Positions 34,380 through 45,722 of a stretch of DNA of 64,000 nt are shown in pieces. The notes beneath the pieces are model-generated. The model was not told the DNA's origin. It saw only the letters and a list, made by a program, of their open reading frames with translations, and searched no databases. A program made the translations under genes and the position numbers. Position 1 is the first letter of the stretch. Each line of letters begins with the position of its first letter. Source of the stretch: Bemisia tabaci (lineage: Eukaryota > Arthropoda > Insecta > Hemiptera > Aleyrodidae). Location of the stretch: contig NC_092800.1 in assembly GCF_918797505.1 (NCBI RefSeq), positions 6,758,001 through 6,822,000 on the forward strand, given 5' to 3'.

Positions 34380-34695
34380 ATTAAAGAAATTGCAAATGTC
34401 TGAAAGTTGATGAATTTTGTGTTTAAGTGGAGGGTGAACTAAACACAAGGATCTTCTTGGTTCATGAATTGAACAATTATTGGAGAAGATATGACAAAAT
34501 AAGCCAATTTTCCATAATACGTGTGTTCAAATGGGAAATGCCGCCAGATGACGTCACAAGACGGTGCATTTTTTCACTTTTAAATCTATTTTTAACCTAT
34601 TTCTCATATCAGAAAAAAATTATAAAAAATACTGTGGAATCGGCTCTTTAAGCACTTTCAGATGAAGCGATAAAAAATTTGCATGCAAATTCTCC
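34380..34695 (-). mobile_element. Family H element, fragment
   Basis: The reverse complement starts GGAGAATTTGC (34695-34685), the same end as in the full copy at 47.4 kb. It continues with TTCATCTGAAAGTGCTTAAA, GACGTCATCTGGCGGCATTT and TCTTCTCCAATAATTGTTCA. The far end is missing. Confidence 0.75.
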
Positions 34696-35234
34696 ATTGA
34701 AAACTACTACGTTCTAATAACCTTGACAACTAAAGCTAGACAAACAATAGATTCATTTGCACCTTCCTCTGGAGCGCTTCAATGAAGATAAAACGAAAAA
34801 TAATTCGTATGTCAGACACATTTCTGCCGGCGTATCGTGGGTACTATGCACGAGCAAATAATTGCGCCGTGACTCGGGAAGGAGCGGAAAAAATAATGCA
34901 AACGAGCGGGATGAAAGCTGGCGCGACGCTCAAATGTGCAAATCTGTTTGAAATTCAGGTGTAAGAGAACTGATTGAGTCATGAGGCGAATATTTTATCC
35001 ATTCACCCGGGCTGGAAAAAGGTGAGGCGACACACGGCGGCGGGAGGGGGGGGGAGCCGGAAGGGGGCAAATGAAATGAATAAAAGTCAGACGAGAACAC
35101 AATAAATCTTACCTCTAATCTAAATAATGAACTGTTAAAAATATTCACGCTCCGATTAATTTAATTCGCGGCAACGTTGCCAATGGAGCGCCGACAGGAA
35201 TCGCAAATTTCCGCGTTAAGGGGAGTCCTCTGTT
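34696..35234. other. No gene recognised
   Basis: Unique, with a G run at about 35047. Nothing supported. Confidence 0.4.
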
Positions 35235-35487
35235 CTGCCGTGCTAAGGAAAAACGCCGTATGAACCTTCAAGCGTTGCCAAATTTCCTTTGATACAACAC
35301 GAATTTCCTGGTAAACTCATGAATATTTTCCCTCCAATTTTTCAGATAATTTTGTTCGAAATTTCACCTAGAGTCTCTGAAAATTTAAAGGAAAAATGTT
35401 CATAACTTTCCTCAGAAATAAACATTTTATCGAAGGAAATTTGGCAACTGTCGAATGTTCATACGGCGTTCTTCATTAGCACGGCAG
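35235..35487. mobile_element. Family A MITE, copy 12
   Basis: CTGCCGTGCTAAGGAAAAAC to CGTTCTTCATTAGCACGGCA + G. TGTT on both sides. One of the most intact copies; a second A copy starts 9 bp away. Confidence 0.93.
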
Positions 35488-35496
35488 TGTTCTATG

Positions 35497-35749
35497 CTGC
35501 CCTGCTAAGGAAGGATGCCGTAAATAATTGGAGAGGTGCAAATTTCCTTCGATAAAATGTTCATCTCTAAGGAAAGTTAAGATTATTTTCCCTTTAAATT
35601 TTCGGGAACTTTAGTTGAAATTGTGTACACAAGTATCTGAAAAATTGGATGGAAAATACTCACGAGTCTACCAGGAAATTCGTGTTTTATCAAAGGAAAT
35701 TTTGCAACACCTGCAGGTTTATACGGCGTTCTTCCTTGTAGCACGGCAG
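35497..35749. mobile_element. Family A MITE, copy 13
   Basis: CTGCCCTGCTAAGGAAGGAT to TTCCTTGTAGCACGGCAG. Adjacent to copy 12 in the same orientation, but internally from a different subgroup (CACCTGCAGGTTTATAC). Confidence 0.88.
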
Positions 35750-37805
35750 TGTGCTAAAGCATGTAAATCTTCGTCACTTTATCTACCTTTTTCTCAGGAG
35801 CCATTGAAGATATTTTAACGATTTTTGTTTTCTTTGTAGGTAGTATCCTTCTACATGTATAGACAAGCCAGTTTTTGAAAATGTTAAAATTTTTAATTTT
35901 TACTGTTTTTTTAAAAAAAAAAAAAATTAAAGAAAATATGAGTTTTTCAATTTGGCAGCCTCTAAAAATTTTATCTGTACAAAACTGAAAAAAGCACTTT
36001 CTTCTGCTTGTGTAATAGAAAATCAGGAATCTACCAAAAAAAAGGAAAGTTACACTGTAACTTGAGAATTTTTGAACCTGCACAAAGTGGTCTATAGTTT
36101 TAAATATGGCTTGGAACTACGTTTTTTGAACTGCAAATTTAAGGAATCACTGTTTGGTTTGACATTTTTATCAATTTACTTAGAATGTAGGGTCCCTTTT
36201 TCTGTGAACGGAAATGTAATAACTTGGAGTCACAATTCAAGGATGGACCTGAAATAGCACCTAAATGAGGAGAGCCATGACATGCCTGCTTTGTTCTTTG
36301 ATTGATTTTTCATGATTTTTCAGGCTCCAAAAGCATTCATCGCGCTCTGAGGACCCACGGTACACAAATCATCGAGTGTTAACCAAGCTGTAAGCTGTAA
36401 AAATGGTGAACGAAATTGTATCATTTTTAATGAAGATGGCAGCATTGATTCTGAAGAAAAGTCGTGTAGTTTTTCATAATGCGCAGTTCTAACTCTTCAC
36501 CAACTCTTGTCTCTCATTGCCACTTTTTGGAACCGTATCCTAACGTGTCTCCTATTTTGATGATGATTTACATGGAAATAACTTTCCCACCAAAAAAAAA
36601 AAAATTAACAGAGCGAAAGTTGAAACTTTTATCACCTTTAACAATCTAAGGAATGAATAAAAAATTACGAATAAAGCATGAAAAAGCGATTCACAACTTC
36701 CCTTCCGTTTATTTTACCTTTAAACTGAGTCAAAATTGCACGACCATAATAGTTTTGAGGTATAGAAAAAGTTGCGGAACAATGCTGTCCACGGTAAAGT
36801 TAACGTTTTAATTTGTAACTGGAGCTCCTATCTTGTAACTATCGTTAGCCGCGAGCTATTAAGTTTTACGTTATTTTTATTGCTGTAAAAATGGAAATGA
36901 CACATAATTTGTTAACTTTGTTGAAACAAATAGAGTGGCGAGGGGAACATTGTACTCGTTTATCTGATTATCCAAAATGGATTACAGCAATAAAAAATGA
37001 ACGTTATTAATTATGAACAAGTTTTTACAGTTTTTCATCACATCGACTGAAAATGCATTATTTGGTCCCTAATTTAGTATCAAAGAGTGAGATTTTTCGA
37101 TATTTGTTGGTATCTTTCTTCACAAAGATCCTCAGTTTTTTTTAAATTGTGACAAGTTGAGTTTGTTACGTTCGTAAAAAATTGGTCTGTGAATGCAAGG
37201 GAATTTACGTCTTTCTATGTGCCTATTTCATCCAAAATATGATAGATGTTAAGTCCAAAACATGGCTGGGTGTGAAAGATAATCGTATTTTCTAGTTCAG
37301 ACTCCTGAGAATATTGTAAGTTTTGTCTCCTTCCACGAAAATGTTTTAAAATTAACAATAATTAATGACCTAACATTTGGGAGATAAATAATTGAAGGAA
37401 CGCATCATAAATAGTAAGAAAACTTCAAGATACTGCTATCAACATATTTGCTTTGCTACCAAAGTGGCAATCGGTGCAAAAAATGATACAATATACATAT
37501 GAGGCAGTAACGTTGCTTCGTAAGTTCACGCAGTGTAGACAAACGATTCGCCTTCAATTAGTAGGTTATACTCAATCACCACCGGAGAGCGCGAATAGTG
37601 GTATCATAGTTTCCGCCACTTTAGTTACGTTAGATTGATTAAGGCTTGCTACGTCTCGGAAAGGTGCACGAATATTATCTATTATGCACAACATACTAAT
37701 TTCACTTAGCCACAGGATTTTTGTGTATTTATTTTGTATCCAAAAAATTTGAAATGATCAAAAAAGCAGTTATTTTCTCCGTGTTATTTTCAAAGAGGTC
37801 TTTAG
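35750..37805. other. Long unique AT-rich stretch, no gene recognised
   Basis: Homopolymer A/T tracts. ORFs are below 110 codons and low-complexity. No repeat is recognised. Confidence 0.5.
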
Positions 37806-37881
37806 CAGTGGCGAGGCGTAAGTGATTGATTATCGATATTACCTATTTAAAGCTATGCATGGTAAAGAATCGATTATTGCA
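37806..37881. mobile_element. Family C left half, truncated
   Basis: CAGTGGCGAGGCGTAAGTGA, TTGATTATCGATATTACC and GGTAAAGAATCGATTATTGC. The right half is absent. Confidence 0.75.
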
Positions 37882-38189
37882 TGAAAGGAAAAAATGAACA
37901 TTATTTAAGGTGCATACAATTTTTTAAAAAAGAGAAAAAAGTAAGAAAATTGCGAAGTTAGTAAATTTTGCAATTTCTCGCACAGAAAGGCTGGAAGTTT
38001 AAATCATACTCGATTATATCAATTTAAAAAAAAAATATCCGGAGGTTTCTTTTTGATGTGTGCTCCTTTTGTGCATACTTATTAATGTCTTTACTCCGAA
38101 GAGAATATCCACAATCTGAGCAAAAATAAAAATAAAATAGGAGTGTTAATATTAGCCACTAATTAAACAAAGTAAGAACGCTGAGTAGC

Positions 38190-38233
38190 ACTGATTGTAA
38201 TGAGCCTGCTTCCTTTCTGCTAAACAGGGTCCA
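38190..38233. mobile_element. Family B right-end fragment
   Basis: CTGCTTCCTTTCTGCTAAAC + AGGGTCCA only. Confidence 0.5.
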
Positions 38234-38347
38234 TCCTCACACTTCTTCGTGTGATTTTTGCCTCAGAGTGATATGAGATTAATATGTTTAATCAGGTGCT
38301 CTTCCACATACTTAGAGTTGCGTCATATAGTCCATTGCTTTCTGATA

Positions 38348-38510
38348 CAGTGGCGTGGCGTGTTTTGCGATATAGCAATTGATACGCCCCTCAAACCTAC
38401 GTAAAAGATCGATTATCAGGGTGTTCGCAGCGATCACCTTATGAATAGATTCTTTACCATAGCTTCAAATGGCGAGATATCGATAATCGATCATTCACGC
38501 CTCGCCACTG
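38348..38510. mobile_element. Family C hAT-type MITE, copy 8
   Basis: CAGTGGCGTGGCGTGTTTTG to ATTCACGCCTCGCCACTG. Flanks TTCTGATA and TGCTGATA agree at 7 of 8 positions. Confidence 0.92.
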
Positions 38511-38863
38511 TGCTGATAAGAATGATCTTTTGCCACATTCTATTTTTGTTCTATTCGCGCTCACTCGAGTTTCTACGCTGAAACGATGCGAGAATTGACA
38601 GCGATGGAATAATCACAGCAAACGAGGTATAAAAACAATAAGCGAGCGAGTCATAACAGTAGAAAACCCACGGGCTGAATTGCATATTATTACTGAAAGA
38701 CATCGTTCGCAGGGGCAGAGCAGGAGGGGGCTCCATCAAATTGAGGAAGTAGAAAAAAAGACCGGATTGTGAGTTCCTTATGAGGGCGGAAGAGTGGGGG
38801 TTACGTCACGTTGTCAGGTTGTAAAATATCTGTAAATTATTGACGAGCTTTAAAAGTTTTATA

Positions 38864-39116
38864 GACAGCTAGACAGCTTGTCTGGTACGGTCACGTTCAA
38901 CGAATGGCGGATGACAGATTACATAGATTGGGTTCCTCCTGGGAGAAGACGTAGGGGACGTCCAGCAAAATCGTGGATAGGTGGCATTCACGATGAAATT
39001 ACAAGATGCCATCCACCAGAGGACCTCTAGATCAATAGGCAAGAATGGCGATTAGGTGTCGCAGAGCGCCCGGGCGTGCTGTAAAAGCGACTTGAATGTA
39101 TGTATGTATGTATGCA
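38864..39116 (+). pseudogene. 5'-truncated LINE 3' end, second copy
   Basis: The reading starts RQLVWYGHVQRMADDRL, shifts frame, and continues WVPPGRRRRGRPAKSW, HDEITRCHPPEDL, stop, NRQEWRLGVAERPGVL, stop. This is the same ORF2 C-terminus as at 30.8 kb, with different decay. The tail is about four TGTA units. Flanks TAAAAGTTTTATA (38851-38863) and TAAAAGTTATATC (39117-39129) look like a diverged target-site duplication. It is non-functional, with a frameshift and an internal stop. Confidence 0.82.
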
Positions 39117-39462
39117 TAAAAGTTATATCATACTTGAAATGACCTTTTCAGAGAGGGTGCTTTCCTATTGTCAGGTGATTTCTAGGATTGAAGAATAAGT
39201 TTTGAGATCACATTGTATTCTACCATCCTACTACTTACAGTATTCGAGTTTCACTTACGATGTTTATTCCGCTTATTAGGTATTGAAGATACATTTTTAA
39301 AATTAAAAAAATTAGAAAATTAGAAAAATTATATTATTGCCAAGCACTTATTTTTATCCATTTAAATTTGAACTTCATGCTCGTCTGAGAGAAACAGGTG
39401 CAATTATTAAACCTGGAAATTTCTAATGTAATGCGGTGACAATTACACTAAAGTAAGAATGA
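39117..39462. other. No gene recognised
   Basis: AT-rich sequence after the LINE end. Nothing supported. Confidence 0.4.
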
Positions 39463-39974
39463 TACCGTGGTAAAAAAGATTTCATATAAACCTCCGTACG
39501 TCACCGAATTTTCTTCGATGAAACACGAATTTTCAGGAAAACTCGGGAAAACTTCCCGTCCAATTATTCGGAGAATTTTCTTCGTAATATGATCTGAAAA
39601 TTTCAAGGATAAATGGATTGCATTGAGCAGGAAGGAACCAGCCCAACTACTGTGTTGTAAAAATGTTGCTTTTCTACAGTTATTTTAAAAATCTCTCAGA
39701 ATAGCAAATAGTTTTTGCTTCTCACCAAAAAATGGATAATTTTAAAGGAAAATAATTGTGTAAATTTTAATACCGTCCATATATTGAAAGTATTTTTAAA
39801 AGAGTATTTTAAAAGGAAAGAGGAAGGTGCACGATTTTGAAAACACTGTAATTGCGCTGGTTTCTTTTCGCTAAATGCGAACCAAATATTCATAATTAGT
39901 CTCAAAAATCGATATTTCAATAGGTATCTTTTGCAAAGCAAAATGTTCATACGGCATTTTTCTTAGCATGGCAA
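39463..39974. mobile_element. Family A MITE split by a family B MITE
   Basis: Left part ACCGTGGTAAAAAAGATTTC...CTGAAAATTTCAAGGATAAA; right part GCAAAATGTTCATACGGCAT + TTTTCTTAGCATGGCA. The insert is the B copy at 39614-39884. Both halves are well diverged. Confidence 0.75.
39614..39884. mobile_element. Family B MITE, nested copy
   Basis: TGGATTGCATTGAGCAGGAA + GGAACCAGCCCAACTAC to GCGCTGGTTTCTTTTCGCTA + AATGCGAACCA. It lies wholly inside a family A copy, so it inserted later. Confidence 0.8.
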
Positions 39975-41242
39975 AATAAGTCATTATCATCTAAAGAGGT
40001 CTAGTTATAAGTTATTCGTCAGTTAGAATCAATCTGCGAATTTTTTTGAAAACACAACATACACTGTAATACCTTTGTTTTATTGACTACGTATTTTTTT
40101 CCTTGTGGATCTCTTACGTCATATCGGGAATGCCATTTTACTGGATCTAAAAGGAGAAAGGAGGTGCAAGATAGTCCCTTTAGAGAGAGCTGAGACAACG
40201 CGGCTTATTGATGTCGCAAATGAACGAAGATTACATAAATCGGACGTCTTTCATAATCTTTGATCAACCCATTCCCCAATTCCTGTCTCCGTTGGCTTTC
40301 CCATTCCGTTTGTTCCTTTCCGAAACCCATATTCCCCGGTCCATTCCCGTTCATAATCTTTGCAGTTGGTGGAATTGGAATCTTTATTCCCGTTTGTGAC
40401 ACTGCAATGGCCTAAAATACGGGAACCAATCAGATATGATGGATTGTCTTTACTCTCAGTAAAAAGAGGCTCATAGTGCAATATTTTTTCGGAAGGAACA
40501 CATCTATTCGGGGAAAACTATGGAATAAACCTAAAAAGCCCCTTAATTGGACAGAATCGCCCCTGGGATCGCCCCAAAAACCGTCGATATTCCAAGAGAG
40601 GGGGACTATCAATAGCCTTTTTTACCTCCCCAATTCGTGTGTGTATCATTCTATGTGTGGAAAGTTAATAACACCCATTTCCGGCGAAAACAGCGTAAAA
40701 TTTCCTGCAAATTGACATCAGTGAGCATTGAAGTTCATTGAAAAGTAACGTCACACATCATCGATGAACGGTGACTCCGAATCAATAGACGCGGCAAAAT
40801 CGGTAGTCAGCACTGCCGCCCCAGTATTGCATACCCCTTGCCAAACTGGGCTCGTCTAACTTCCGTGATAAATGAACGCAGGACCGATTTATTTTCCGCA
40901 CGATTTGGCAAACCCGCCGCGGGCGGACCCCGTTGGATGTCTCCGCTTGACTAACCTTGCCGATCCAGAGCACACGGGCCAATGGCCTTTGGCACGAAGA
41001 ACGGGCAAAGATACCGATGAATCTGGGCTCGAGAATAACTCAATTCGGTCTCTGAGAGTTTTTCCGATCAGCGTAATGTATCCGGCAAAATGAACTCCGA
41101 TAATTGATAGAGGGTATATCATATAATTTTGGGGTATGTTATCGTCGGAAAATTTGACCGCATTTTGCAATGGAGAATTATGGAAACAACACAACCACAC
41201 AAAAATGGACCTAGTTCATCAGAAATGAACCAACCCACATTA
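39975..41242. other. No gene recognised
   Basis: 40.2-41.1 kb is GC-richer and unique. ORFs on both strands lack domains. TTTGACCGCATTTTGCAATG at 41153 resembles one end of the next element. Confidence 0.4.
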
Positions 41243-41389
41243 AGTTGGACTGCATTTTGCAATTAGGAACTATAGATCCTGGTCCGATTTAAAAACAGCG
41301 TAAGGGCCATTAGTTTCCCTATGCACATAAGTGTTTTTTTCAGATAAGCCTGATTTTATAGTTCCAAATTGCAAAATGTAGTCCAGTTG
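41243..41389. mobile_element. Family Z palindromic element
   Basis: TTGGACTGCATTTTGCAATT + AGGAACTATA on the left is mirrored by TATAGTTCCAAATTGCAAAA + TGTAGTCCA on the right. About 147 bp. Confidence 0.8.
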
Positions 41390-41544
41390 AAACTGAGAAA
41401 AAGACGTTAGAAGTTTTATTCCTGCATGAGGCTTAATGTAGAATATAAATTTTAACCCCTCTTTTAACAAACTAATTTCGGTTTTTCGACTTTTAGTTTT
41501 TGGCAGGAAACAATATACGGCTAGTGGAACTAAATAACATTCTT

Positions 41545-41597
41545 AACTCAATTTATTCGAAAATGTAGGTTGGTTCCTTTTTGATAAACTCGATCCA
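41545..41597. mobile_element. Family B right-end fragment
   Basis: GTTGGTTCCTTTTTGATAAA + CTCGATCCA. The left part is missing. It directly precedes a family H copy. Confidence 0.45.
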
Positions 41598-41601
41598 AGT
41601 G

Positions 41602-41848
41602 TCATTGCATCATCTGAGAGTGCTTAATGTGCTAAGTTTGCAGTATTTTTCGTAATTTTTTCTAAAATGGGAAATTGTGGAAAATATTTGAAAGTATTAA
41701 AAGTGAGAAAATGTACCATTTGGTGACGTCATCGGGCGGAATTTTCCAATTAAACACATGTATTTTAGAAAAATCGGGTATTTTGTCATATTTTCTCCAA
41801 TAATTGTTCAATTTAGAGACCAAGGATATTCTCGTGCTCAGTTCTGGT
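41602..41848 (+). mobile_element. Family H element, fragment
   Basis: GCATCATCTGAGAGTGCTTA, GACGTCATCGGGCGGAATTT, TATTTTCTCCAATAATTGTT and ACCAAGGATATTCTCGTGCT match the H copies at 34.4 and 47.4 kb. No TIR remains. Confidence 0.75.
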
Positions 41849-41908
41849 ACATACATATAGGTCGCTTTTTAGCACTCCCTCGCGCTCTACGACACCTAAC
41901 CTCCACTG

Positions 41909-42050
41909 CTCTCTGTCGATTATCGATATATTTCCATTCGGTGCTATGGTTAAGAATCGATTTTCGTTGCGAACGCCTTGTTGATCGATCTTTTTCCGTA
42001 TGTTTAAATGGCAGATCAATCGAAAAATCGCAAAGCACGCCACACCACTG
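41909..42050. mobile_element. Family C MITE, left end lost
   Basis: GTCGATTATCGATATATTTC, TTGATCGATCTTTTTCCG and GCAAAGCACGCCACACCACT + G. The CAGTGGCG left terminus is missing. Confidence 0.8.
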
Positions 42051-42397
42051 CGCTGATCATGGCGGTTGATTCGTCCATTTAATTAATTTCCACTACTTTT
42101 TGTGACACCTGACAGGGGGTATTACTTCTGATCGCCGTGGGCGGGACGAATTTGATGAATGCTTCGTTTTAATCATCATACTCGGTTAAATACTCAGCAC
42201 ATTCGCGATGGCGCTTCGATATGCGGGGAATGGAGCAGAAAAAGGTTGTGGTTGAAAGGGCCGTAATTAGAGATGCAGGGATTGACTGCTGCGATGTTGT
42301 CCATTCATCCCTTCAATTTGAATTTTCCTTGTCAACACCTCTGTTACGCGGACGAATTTCCGCTCCATATCGGCACCGAAGCCATAATTTTACATAA

Positions 42398-42650
42398 CGT
42401 CGTTGCCCCCATAAAAGAACGTAACAACATTCCAATGTTGCCGAATTTCCCCTCGCAAATTGTAATTTTAACTGTGGAATCTTGGGTGTATCCAACTGAA
42501 AATTTCACTGATTTTTCATCTAATCTCAGGCAAACATCAACAAAATTTCGGACAAAAATTGCGCAGGTACATCCTTGTAAAAAATGGAATTGTTTTAGTC
42601 CATTTGACAACCTAGGAATGGAGTTACGTTCCTTCGTCTGAGTAACGAGG
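42398..42650. mobile_element. Family G MITE, copy 1
   Basis: CGTCGTTGCCCCCATAAAAG + AACGTAACAACATTCCAATG at the left is mirrored by CTAGGAATGGAGTTACGTTC...GAGTAACGAGG at the right. 253 bp. The interior carries TGCGCAGGTACATCCTTG, shared with copy 4. Confidence 0.8.
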
Positions 42651-42661
42651 ATACCAAGAGG

Positions 42662-42700
42662 TGTACTTCCATGCTAAGCAAAAACAGCGTATGGATAGAG
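42662..42700. mobile_element. Family A left-end fragment
   Basis: TTCCATGCTAAGCAAAAACA + GCGTATGG only. Confidence 0.5.
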
Positions 42701-42745
42701 GATTTCTATATGATTTAAGCTGTTTTTACTTCGGAGGGTGGTATA

Positions 42746-43273
42746 CTGCCGTGCTAAGGAAAAACGCCGTATGAACCTTCAAGCGTTGCCAAATTTCCTT
42801 TGATAAAACACGACTTTCTCGGTGACAATATGAATATCTACCTTCCAATTTTTCAGATAATTTTGCTCACAATTTCACCCGAAGTTCCTGAATGTTTCAG
42901 ACAAAAATAATCATAAATTTCCTCAAAAACAAGGTGAAGAAATGGTGCTGGGTCCACACCATATCGCGGGGAAACAAAGCCAAGAAATACCAAAAATTAA
43001 AATTAGAGTCAAAAATACATTTTTAGAACTCTAATGCACACCAGTACGAAACTGAGGGGGTGAGTGTGAAGCTCAGGCAGTTTGCAATGGAATATTAAGT
43101 TGGAGTCACGCCCGCGAAATGGTGTGGACCCAGCACCATTTCTCCAACTTGTTATATACAGTTCGGGCCACTTCTTAGTGTTTAATTTTTTCATTTCCTC
43201 AAAAATGCACATTTTAGTGAAGGGAATTTGGCAATTCTCGATTTTCCATACGGCGTTTTTCATTATCCCGGCA
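42746..43273. mobile_element. Family A MITE carrying a nested palindrome
   Basis: CTGCCGTGCTAAGGAAAAAC at the left and CATACGGCGTTTTTCATTAT + CCCGGCAG at the right. About 275 bp of foreign sequence is inserted after CATAAATTTCCTCAAAAAC and the A sequence resumes at TTTCCTCAAAAATGCAC. Confidence 0.85.
42936..43145. mobile_element. Unnamed palindromic insert with 35-bp terminal inverted repeats
   Basis: Arms 42936-42970 and 43111-43145 are inverse with two mismatches. They contain AGAAATGGTGCTGGGTCCAC and TCGCGGG. The loop is about 140 bp. It is inside a family A copy, with adjoining sequence that also does not belong to A. Confidence 0.75.
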
Positions 43274-43678
43274 GTGTAGGGTTGGGGTCGGGAGAGGGAG
43301 GGGTCGTCGGGAAGCTTGAATCCCTCCGATGGTTCTGCAAAACTTCGGCAGGGCGATGCGTTTCGGGTCCTATTTTTTCCGTAGATTAGCGCGGTCGGTT
43401 TAATCAAGACAAATTGGCACGCAAGGTTCTCATCGTGATTTTTCCCACCTTTTCCCGTCCGGCGCTCCCTCTCGTCCCTGCCGCAGGGATAGCATTCCGT
43501 ATCAGGGACGACGGAAGGAAAAAAACTCGGGCCAATTTATTTATTTCGCTCGGCAAAAACGTGATCCCGAGGTGTCGGATCAAAACGTTGGCGCCCGGAA
43601 TTGGATTCGACCGAGAGAACTATTTATTCTTGTTGCTCCGGGTGAAAATCGGTTTTACCTGATCGCGCTTACTTCAAT
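43274..43678. other. No gene recognised
   Basis: GC-richer unique sequence. No supported exon. Confidence 0.4.
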
Positions 43679-43730
43679 CCTCCCGTGATAAGGGCAAATG
43701 CCGTATGGGCGTTCGGATTTTGCCAAATTT
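43679..43730. mobile_element. Family A left-end fragment
   Basis: TCCCGTGATAAGGGCAAATG + CCGTATGGGCGTTCGG, then TTGCCAAATTT, after which A identity stops. Confidence 0.6.
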
Positions 43731-43783
43731 GTATCTAATATGTTTTTATTTTCCGGAAACTTTGATACGTTTCTTTTTCGCAG
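43731..43783. repeat. 53-bp segment shared with 49541-49593
   Basis: GTATCTAATA, GTTTTTATTTTCCGG and ATACGTTTCTTTTTCGCAG occur in both places. In both, family A sequence lies immediately to the left. Confidence 0.75.
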
Positions 43784-44462
43784 GAACAGCATTTCAATGA
43801 AGAGGATAAACATTTTTTCTCTCCCGTGCAATCAGTTAGTGCTTAGAACCGGATATATTCCTCTTCAAAGCACCAACTTTTTGCTCGGGAGAGAAAGTAT
43901 TTCTCTCGAGAACAACTTTTCAATGCAGAGGAGAGAAATTTTTTCGCTCCCGTGCAACTAATTATACTACTCCGGAACGGATACATTCCTCTCATAAGCA
44001 CCAACTTTTTGCTAGGAGAAGAAAACATTTCTGTAGGAAACAACTTTTCAATGCAAAGAAGAACATTTTTTTCTCTCCTGAGCAAGTGGTTAGTGCTTAG
44101 GAACGGATACATCCCTCTCCATACACCATGTTTTACCTCGATAGAGAAAAAATTTCTCTCGCGAACAACTTTTCAATGCAGAGGAGAGAAATTGTTTCGC
44201 TCCCGTGCAACTAATTAGTGCTTTAGAACGGATATATTCCTCTCCAAAGCAACAATTTATTTGCTCGGGAGGGAAACAATTCCTCTCGGGAACAACTTTT
44301 CAATGCAAAGGAGAGACATTTTTTCTCTCCAGTGCAACTAGTTAGTGCCTAGAAACGGATACATTCCTCTCCAAAGCACCAATTTCTTGATAGAAAGAGA
44401 AAAAATTTCACTCGGAAACAACTTTTCAATGCAAAAGAGGGACATTTTTTCTCTTTTTAACA
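43783..44462. repeat. Minisatellite, about 5.5 copies of 125-128 bp
   Basis: AACAACTTTTCAATGCA recurs at 43911, 44039, 44164, 44291 and 44417, with a first diverged unit near 43785. Other unit landmarks are ACGGATACATTCCTCTC and AAGCACCAACTTTTTGCT. The unit is about 42 codons, so repeated peptides appear in several frames, but indels break the frame. I read it as non-coding. Confidence 0.92.
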
Positions 44463-45469
44463 TACCGCTACCAGGCGGTGCTGCCGGCCAGGACGCTTTG
44501 AGTCGTCACGAGCTCATTTTCAGTTGTAAAAACGAGAAAAATAAGTAAAAAGTTCAGTGGTAACCTGATTTTTTGCGCTTTTGACGCAATCCATTCTTTA
44601 ATTCTCTCTTCTCCTCGCAAATTACCCAGGCATTTTTTCGTTATAGGGCGTACAAGGCAGCAGTATAAGCGGGCGTATAAGCAGTGCTGCTAATATTGTG
44701 TATTTTATTATAGCGTTTGCGACCGATGAATTTCATCCGCAGTCGACCTTACTTCCTTGCAATAATAAGAAAAAACTCGGAGCAGATTCAGGAAAAAATT
44801 CATAGCATAACTGTTGGATAAGTATTACTCACAACTAGAAAAGAACGCCGCACAATCTTAGCAGCGTTGGAATTCTACGCCCTTTTAATGGAAAGCGCCT
44901 CAAATATTTCCTCTAATCATTCGATGAAATAGCTTAAAGAAGCAGCACGGAGTCTCTAAAATAGATTGTCCTCTCGCGTTCGGGAAATCGATTTATGACT
45001 TATGGGTCTGAACACAGTCTGAAACATATTCAATGTTGCATTCCCTCCGAACAGATATTACGAAGCTCGATAACGTCCGCTAACACCCACTTACCCGAAC
45101 GCACGAACGGTATCTTTCATGAGCACCGTCCAGAAAATTGTTTATGCAAAAAGCCATGCATGCGAGTGCAGCGCGGCGCATGTAGCGGAAGCTCAGGCGC
45201 CGAGCTTCGATTGTCTTCCCGCCTCGATACGGGCAATATATTTCCCGATATTATAAACTGACGTATATTGTACTCGTTCATGAATCGCGTGCCCGGGGTT
45301 GCCGGACCGGGCAGAAGATCCGGATTAAAAATTCCGGGTTCGGAGCGGGATCCGGAAATCTGGCGGACGGTCGCATCCGGAGGAATTCGCGGCGAAACTC
45401 GCCTCACCGACAACGCGCCAGTATTTCATTCACGGTCATAACGTCTAAATCTTCGCGCTCTCAGTAGCT
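44463..45469. other. No gene recognised
   Basis: 44.84-44.89 kb carries CCGCACAATCTTAGCAGCGT, resembling the end of the AA element. 45.1-45.4 kb is GC-rich and CpG-rich (CCGGATCC-type motifs) and unique. Confidence 0.4.
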
Positions 45470-45722
45470 CTGCCCTACTAAGGAAGAACACCGTATCAGC
45501 CTTCAGACGCTGCCAAGTTTCCTTGAATAAAAATCGAATTTATTGGGAAAATAGTGAATAATTTCCCCCGAAATTTTCAGACGATTTTACACGCAATTTA
45601 ATCCAAAATATCCGAAAATTTCAAGGAAATATATGCATGAATGTCGTTAATTTTACATGTTTTATGAGGGGAAATTTGGCAACGCTCGAATGTTCGTACG
45701 GCGTTTTTCCCCAGCGCGGGAG
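45470..45722. mobile_element. Family A MITE, copy 17
   Basis: CTCTGCCCTACTAAGGAAGA to GTACGGCGTTTTTCCCCAGC + GCGGGAG. Arms GACGCTGCCAAGTTTCC / GAAATTTGGCAACGCTC. Confidence 0.88.

Noticed and set aside
33884..34448. ORFs of 66-103 codons in the J palindromes as a protein family
   Set aside because: They recur only because the palindrome recurs. Frames are broken differently and the complementary arm gives the same peptide.
43783..44462. Repeat array as a CRISPR
   Set aside because: Units are tandem and contiguous at 125-128 bp, with no unique spacers, in a eukaryotic repeat setting.
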